Position numbers and translations under genes: made by a program. Positions 51,074 through 55,258 of a stretch of DNA of 55,258 bases are shown in pieces. The notes under the pieces were generated by a model. That model had not been told where the DNA came from. It saw nothing but the letters and a program-made list of their open reading frames with translations, and made no database searches. The first letter of the stretch is position 1; each line of letters begins with the position of its first letter. This DNA comes from an uncultured Alphaproteobacteria bacterium (GTDB lineage: Bacteria; Pseudomonadota; Alphaproteobacteria; Rs-D84), in contig CALXMR010000002.1 in NCBI GenBank assembly GCA_944389525.1, positions 1 through 55,258 on the forward strand, given 5' to 3'.

Positions 51074-51667
51074 ATGGTATATGGATACATACGGGTCAGT
51101 ACAGACCATCAAGATTGTAAAAATCAAAAACTGGGGATAGAGGCCAAGGCCACTGCACTGGGGTTGAGTATAGATAAATACATCGAAGACGCCGGTGTTT
51201 CCGGCATCAAAGAGCCCGATGAGCGTGCATTGGGCGGATGTTTGCGTAAATTGCGAATGGGCGATGTGATAATTTGCAGCGAACTGTCGCGTCTGGGGCG
51301 CAAGTTGTTCATGATTATGCGAATCCTGGAACATTGTATGCAAATTGGTGCCAAGTTGTATACGGTCAAAGACGGCTATGAATTAGGTGATAATATACAG
51401 TCCAAGGTCCTGGCGTTTGCGTTCGGTCTGTCAGCGGAAATAGAACGCGATCTTATCAGTCAGCGTACAAAGGAGGCTTTGTATAAGCGAAAATTGTTGG
51501 GTATCAGACTTGGACGCCCCCAGGGATCCAGAAATAAACACTATAAATTAGACGGACAAAGGGACTATGTGAAACATATGCTGTCAAAAGGGGTGCCGCG
51601 CTACAAAATTGCAAGAAAAACCGGTGTTTCTCGTGCCACATTAAGACGGTTTATAGGTACTTTTTAA
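51074..51667 (+). CDS. serine DNA invertase/resolvase (Hin/Mpi-like)
   Basis: A 197-residue small serine recombinase. The N-terminal catalytic domain has YGYIRVST with nucleophile Ser9 and Arg7, and SELSRLGRK with the second pair of active-site Arg; FAFGLSAEIERDLISQRTKEAL forms the long E-helix. RLGRPQGSRNK leads into a C-terminal helix-turn-helix (KGVPRYKIARKTGVSRATLR). This architecture matches Hin/Gin and the Mpi invertases of Bacteroides, which flip surface-gene promoters; resolvases are similar and cannot be excluded. AAAGGGGGGGG lies a few bases before the ATG. It is downstream of an integration scar and upstream of polysaccharide genes, consistent with an acquired segment. Confidence 0.9.
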   Translation: MVYGYIRVSTDHQDCKNQKLGIEAKATALGLSIDKYIEDAGVSGIKEPDERALGGCLRKLRMGDVIICSELSRLGRKLFMIMRILEHCMQIGAKLYTVKDGYELGDNIQSKVLAFAFGLSAEIERDLISQRTKEALYKRKLLGIRLGRPQGSRNKHYKLDGQRDYVKHMLSKGVPRYKIARKTGVSRATLRRFIGTF

Positions 51668-51669
51668 TT

Positions 51670-51756
51670 TTCGTTTATTTTGTTCGAAATAACAAGTTGC
51701 ATTTGCTTAGTTTTTGGTTATTATTAGGCCAGAGACGACAGGATAAAATAAACGAA
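51670..51756. repeat. inverted repeats bracketing a promoter-like sequence
   Basis: TTCGTTTATTTT (51670-51681) and AAAATAAACGAA (51745-51756) are exact 12-bp inverted copies. The right copy belongs to AAACGAACGTTT (51750-51761), a palindrome around a central AA that fits the AAAC-N4-GTTT core of the repeats near 46.6 kb. The left copy keeps only one half-site. Between them lies TTGCAT (51697-51702), 16 bp, TATTAT (51719-51724), a promoter-like pair reading toward the glycosyltransferases. Confidence 0.45.
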
Positions 51757-51800
51757 CGTTTAATAGTTCCTGTATTTGTATATGTTTTGTCGTCTGGGTT

Positions 51801-51877
51801 ATCGGCGGGTAACGATTTCTCGTAAGGGATATCGGCATTGGTTTTCTAAGTCCCAATTGTTTTGAATGCCCGCCGAT
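51801..51877 (+). other. structured leader of the glycosyltransferase operon
   Basis: ATCGGCGGG (51801-51809) and CCCGCCGAT (51869-51877) are inverted copies that would close a stem-loop of about 77 bases in the mRNA leader. AGACGACA (51733-51740) and TGTCGTCT (51788-51795) form another pair just upstream. The downstream leader ORF suggests a regulated leader. Confidence 0.4.
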
Positions 51878-51897
51878 CAGGCAAATAAAGGCGGATT

Positions 51898-51942
51898 ATG
51901 AAACGCTATGTTCGGTTTGAAAATAAGTGTATAATATGTTGA
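51898..51942 (+). CDS. 14-codon leader ORF
   Basis: ATG at 51898 with AAAGGCGG just upstream opens a frame of 14 codons (MKRYVRFENKCIIC) ending TGA at 51940-51942, which overlaps the start of the next gene by a few bases. The glycosyltransferase itself has no good ribosome site, so the leader ORF may deliver ribosomes by coupling. Confidence 0.45.
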   Translation: MKRYVRFENKCIIC

Positions 51943-53075
51943 ACAGGAAGAAAGTAGCATTTTGTATCCCGAATATGAGTGTTGGTGGTGTTGAAACGGT
52001 ATTTACCACCACGATAAGCGAATTATTAAAAAAATCCGATTTAGAAATCGTTGTTGTTACTCTCGCAAAGATACGTGAACCATTGTATGTTCAATGGTTT
52101 CAGGAGCATCCAGATGTCAAAATTTATGTTTACCGACCGTTAAGTAATTGTTTTGAAGATATTGCACCATATTGTCGTGGTATGCTGAATGTATTGCGTA
52201 AAATTGTATTCGGCATATATAAAAAATATCGTCGTGTGTTTATGTGGGTAACACATCGTTTGGCGGATGTAGAAGTATTTATTGACTACAAGAATTTGGA
52301 ATTTGCCCGCGAGTTGGCATATTTTAATAAACCTAAAATTGCATGGTTACACAGTTCGATGGAATATTTTCAGCGGACCGGTGCATTTGCTAATTTATCG
52401 CAATATGATAAAATAGTTGGCCTGACGGATGATTTTGTTGATGAATTTAAAGACAAATATCCGCAATACGCAGACCGTATATATAGAATTTTTAATCCAT
52501 TGGACGCGGATGCGATAAAAAGTCGTGCAAAACAGACAAAAGTACCATCAGGACAATACTTTTCACATGTATCCAGACTGGCCGCGGGCAAGGATATAAG
52601 AACGCTGTTAAACGCGTTTGAGATATTTTATACACAACACCCAGACATCAAATTATACATCGTTGGTGATGGCAGTATGGCAAATGATTTTAAGTCATAT
52701 GCAACCACACTGAATTGTCACAAGAATGTTATTTTTATGGGGGCTATGTCCAATCCGTATGGAATTATGCGTGGCGCAATTGCGAATATTTTATCAAGTG
52801 AATACGAAGGGTTTGGAATGGCTGTGCTGGAATCTGTCGCACTGGGGGTATTAACAATATCGTCAAATTGTAAAAATGGTCCCCGCGAAATACTAGAAGA
52901 CGGCAAGGCGGGTTTATTATTTGAAATTGGCAATGCTGAGCAGCTGGCAACACATATGGAAACTGCACTGGCAGATACACGGGCGCGGACAAAAATGATT
53001 GAACGCGCAACAAATGGGCTGGCCCGATTTGAACCGTATGTTATAGCACAGCAGATAAGGGGGCTGGTATTATGA
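51936..53075 (+). CDS. GT4-family glycosyltransferase
   Basis: A 379-residue GT-B fold glycosyltransferase. The N-terminal donor-independent domain starts VAFCIPNMSVGGVETVF (the GGVE loop of GT4 enzymes); the C-terminal domain has HVSRLAAGKDIRTLLNAF, LYIVGDGSM and the E-X7-E motif in SEYEGFGMAVLESVALG, then GPREIL. It probably adds a sugar to a lipid-linked surface polysaccharide at the inner face of the membrane. The ATG at 51936 is used; a GTG at 51927 is also possible. It overlaps the next gene by four bases (ATGA). Confidence 0.85.
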   Translation: MLNRKKVAFCIPNMSVGGVETVFTTTISELLKKSDLEIVVVTLAKIREPLYVQWFQEHPDVKIYVYRPLSNCFEDIAPYCRGMLNVLRKIVFGIYKKYRRVFMWVTHRLADVEVFIDYKNLEFARELAYFNKPKIAWLHSSMEYFQRTGAFANLSQYDKIVGLTDDFVDEFKDKYPQYADRIYRIFNPLDADAIKSRAKQTKVPSGQYFSHVSRLAAGKDIRTLLNAFEIFYTQHPDIKLYIVGDGSMANDFKSYATTLNCHKNVIFMGAMSNPYGIMRGAIANILSSEYEGFGMAVLESVALGVLTISSNCKNGPREILEDGKAGLLFEIGNAEQLATHMETALADTRARTKMIERATNGLARFEPYVIAQQIRGLVL

Positions 53076-54232
53076 AAATTGCTTTTATGTTGCCGTCCCT
53101 TGGTATGGTTGGGGTTGAAACGGCTTTTGAAAATTTATTGGCGGGGCTGTCCAGCATGGCACATGTTGATATCACTGTTTATCGCCAGCGTCCACTATCT
53201 GAACAGGTACAATTAGATTGGTTTAAAAATCATCCATCAATAAAGACAGTAAATTACTATCCTTTGGCAGATTGGTTCGAAAATTTGCGGTCTAGATGTA
53301 AAAATTTTCCGTTAAAACAATTGCGCAAGATAGTGTTCAGTTTATATAAAAAATACAGAAATATTTACATGTCGCATTGTATATCTAAAACAGCCCCAGA
53401 TATTGTGATAGATTATGTGGGTGGCGACAGTTTGAAATTGGTTAAAGTGCTGCATAATATTCCGACAATGGTTGTTTTGCATGGCGCAGTCAGAAGTTAT
53501 TCCGTTGCACGTATGCAACAATTGAAAATATATGACAAGATTTTAGTGCTAAGCCAATTTGCCGTAACAGATATAAAGAAGCGATATCCACAATATAAGG
53601 ATAAAATAGTCCAGTGTTATAATGCCCTGGATATGGCGGCTGTATGTAAATCATATGCGCAACGCGATATTGCCAGTTTAGGACAGTATTTTTTATCTGT
53701 ATCAAGAATTGACCCAGACAAAGATATTATCACGATAATAAAGGCGTTTGATGCTTTTTGGTCTACGAATAGCGGCCCAAATTGTAATTTGGTAATAATC
53801 GGCGATGGTTCAGACAAAGCAAAACTGGAAACTTTTTCAAAAAAATTACCTGCTGCGAATAATATAATTTTCTTGGGAAAAATAGACAGACCATACGATT
53901 ACATAAATGGTGCAATTGCACACGTTTTGTCTAGTTATTCAGAAGCCTTGCCAACCACAATCATAGAAAGCGCCGCAGTTGGTACTTTAAATATCGCATC
54001 AGATTGTCCAGATGGCCCGAGAGAGATGTTGCTAGCGGGCAAGGGCGGAATACTGTTTCAGCCAGGCCATGTGTCGGAATTGGCAGAAATAATGGATGCC
54101 GTTTGGAACAAGCGGGTGGATACCCAATTGTTAGTAACGAATATGACAAAATCACTGGAACGTTTTGCGCCGCAAGTCGTTGCACAAAAATTTCTGGAAT
54201 TGGTGAACCAAACAATACAACAGGTAAAATAA
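53072..54232 (+). CDS. GT4-family glycosyltransferase
   Basis: A 386-residue paralogue of the gene before it. N-terminus IAFMLPSLGMVGVETAFENL; SVSRIDPDKDIITIIKAF, LVIIGDGSDKAKLE, and the acceptor-proximal YSEALPTTIIESAAVG with GPREML. The two proteins align along their length (for example FPLKQLRKIVFSLYKKYRN in both contexts), suggesting gene duplication with divergence in sugar specificity. The start overlaps the previous stop (ATGA), so translation is coupled. Confidence 0.87.
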   Translation: MKIAFMLPSLGMVGVETAFENLLAGLSSMAHVDITVYRQRPLSEQVQLDWFKNHPSIKTVNYYPLADWFENLRSRCKNFPLKQLRKIVFSLYKKYRNIYMSHCISKTAPDIVIDYVGGDSLKLVKVLHNIPTMVVLHGAVRSYSVARMQQLKIYDKILVLSQFAVTDIKKRYPQYKDKIVQCYNALDMAAVCKSYAQRDIASLGQYFLSVSRIDPDKDIITIIKAFDAFWSTNSGPNCNLVIIGDGSDKAKLETFSKKLPAANNIIFLGKIDRPYDYINGAIAHVLSSYSEALPTTIIESAAVGTLNIASDCPDGPREMLLAGKGGILFQPGHVSELAEIMDAVWNKRVDTQLLVTNMTKSLERFAPQVVAQKFLELVNQTIQQVK

Positions 54233-54233
54233 A

Positions 54234-55258
54234 ATGAAAACTATTTATGTAACAAAATCTTTTATGCCACCAATCAAAGAATATACCCAGCATATTGCAG
54301 ATATCTTTGATAATGGCATATTAACAAATCAGGGTCCCAAAGTACAAGAATTACAGGATAAATTATCTGCTTTCTTAGAAGTAGATAATTTCCATTATCT
54401 ATCAAATGGCACAATTGCATTACAGTTGGCATTGTCTGCACTGGGGATAAACGATGGTGAAATTATCACCACACCTTTTTCATATGTTGCTACGACTTCC
54501 AGTATTTTATGGCAACGTTGCAAGCCAGTGTTTGTAGATATCGAACCGAATAACTTTACAATTGATTCTGATAAAATTGAATCTGCAATCACGGACAAAA
54601 CACGCGCAATAATGCCTGTGCATGTATTTGGTTATGCGTGCGCGGTGGAAAAAATTCAGAAAATTGCGGACAAGTATAATCTAAAAATCATTTATGATGG
54701 TGCGCATGCATTTGGCGCACGATATAAAGGCAAGTCTTTGTTGAGCTATGGAGACATTACGACATGCAGTTTTCATGCAACAAAACTGTTTCATACTGTC
54801 GAAGGCGGGGCATGTATAGTGCGGGATAAATCCGTTTCGGACAAACTAGAACTGCAAAAGCGTTTCGGTCATAATGGGGATACGCATTTTATGTTGGGAA
54901 TAAATGGGAAACAATCGGAATTTCATGCCGCAATGGGTTTAGCAAATTACCCGTACATAGGGCATTGTATATCTGAACGCCGGCGGGTTTCTGATTTATA
55001 CGATCAAGAATTATCAGGGTTTGTTTCCAGGCCAGCACACCAGATAAACCTGGAATATAACTATGCTTATTATCCTGTGCTGTTCAAATCAGAAGCGCAA
55101 CTGGTAAAAACACTTGATAGATTAAAATCAGAAAATATTTTTGCCAGACGATATTTCTATCCATCATTGAATGAATTGCCGTACATAGAACAGCAAAACT
55201 GTCCGATATCATCGGATATATCGCGCAGAATTGCATGTTTACCATTGTACCCGGATTT
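54234..55258 (+). CDS. DegT/DnrJ/EryC1-family sugar aminotransferase (partial)
   Basis: A PLP-dependent aminotransferase continuing past the window end (341 codons visible). Features: GILTNQGPKVQELQDKLSAF, NGTIALQLALSALG, TTPFSYVATTSSILW, PVHVFGYACAVEKI, YDGAHAFGARYKG and the PLP Lys in SFHATKLFHTVEGGA, followed by FGHNGDTHFMLGINGKQSEF. This family makes amino sugars such as 4-amino-4,6-dideoxy sugars for surface glycans. ATG at 54234 follows the previous stop by one base. The co-transcribed glycosyltransferases suggest a glycan with a modified amino sugar. Confidence 0.9.
   Translation, partial: MKTIYVTKSFMPPIKEYTQHIADIFDNGILTNQGPKVQELQDKLSAFLEVDNFHYLSNGTIALQLALSALGINDGEIITTPFSYVATTSSILWQRCKPVFVDIEPNNFTIDSDKIESAITDKTRAIMPVHVFGYACAVEKIQKIADKYNLKIIYDGAHAFGARYKGKSLLSYGDITTCSFHATKLFHTVEGGACIVRDKSVSDKLELQKRFGHNGDTHFMLGINGKQSEFHAAMGLANYPYIGHCISERRRVSDLYDQELSGFVSRPAHQINLEYNYAYYPVLFKSEAQLVKTLDRLKSENIFARRYFYPSLNELPYIEQQNCPISSDISRRIACLPLYPD

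Noticed and set aside
1-55258. CRISPR arrays
   Set aside because: No regularly spaced repeats of 24-40 bases with unique spacers were seen; the repeats found are inverted pairs or two-copy direct repeats.

Overview
The window is chromosomal DNA from a Gram-negative bacterium, most likely an uncultured, host-associated alphaproteobacterium. This rests on the tRNA-Trp-secE-nusG-rplKAJL-rpoBC block, an olsB-olsA ornithine-lipid pair, rpmF next to plsX, a VirB-type secretion core, an autotransporter, several beta-barrel outer-membrane proteins and Lgt. ProRS is of the short eukaryote/archaeal-like type and GlyRS of the single-chain alpha2 type. The lineage is an inference; no rRNA gene is present.

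Layout. 1-900: dispersed palindromic repeats, a small conserved gene and terminators. 0.9-5.7 kb (minus): a three-gene type IV secretion core operon virB8-virB9-virB10, in which VirB9 carries a C-terminal SPOR domain and VirB10 a long Cys-rich tail. 5.9-17.8 kb (plus): tRNA-Trp and the transcription/ribosomal super-operon with leader RNAs and spacer hairpins. 17.9-20.4 kb: rpmF, plsX, an orphan mraZ and an unknown small gene with a long AT-rich leader. 20.5-26.3 kb (minus): an autotransporter with Pmp-like repeats, an M13 metallopeptidase and HemW. 26.4-37.2 kb: envelope genes (four exported or outer-membrane proteins, a lytic transglycosylase, ornithine-lipid synthesis) and proS. 37.2-46.6 kb: lactate dehydrogenase, a small GNAT protein, a spermidine-synthase-like membrane protein, a structured RNA before a small HTH gene, superoxide dismutase, a membrane-anchored thiol oxidoreductase, CvpA, more envelope proteins, tRNA-Thr, a U32 peptidase-family protein and a secreted Cys-rich protein. 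46.8-50.4 kb: glyS, ferredoxin, a BAX-inhibitor-like protein, an unknown small gene and lgt. 50.4-55.3 kb: an accessory region with tRNA-Ser, a partial tRNA-Ser duplicate, an integrase remnant, a small serine DNA invertase and the start of a surface-polysaccharide operon (two glycosyltransferases and a sugar aminotransferase cut by the window end).

The most interesting possibility is a surface phase-variation system. A 197-residue Hin/Mpi-like serine invertase lies 4.4 kb from a near-perfect pair of 22-bp inverted repeats that bracket a promoter (TTGACA, 17 bp, TAAAAA) just upstream of the Cys-rich secreted protein gene. In the sequenced orientation the promoter points away from that gene (OFF). 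A second, weaker inverted-repeat pair sharing an AAAC-N4-GTTT core brackets a promoter-like sequence between the invertase and the polysaccharide operon. Together these suggest one recombinase switching a surface protein and a glycan. This is inferred from sequence alone and would be tested by looking for inverted reads.
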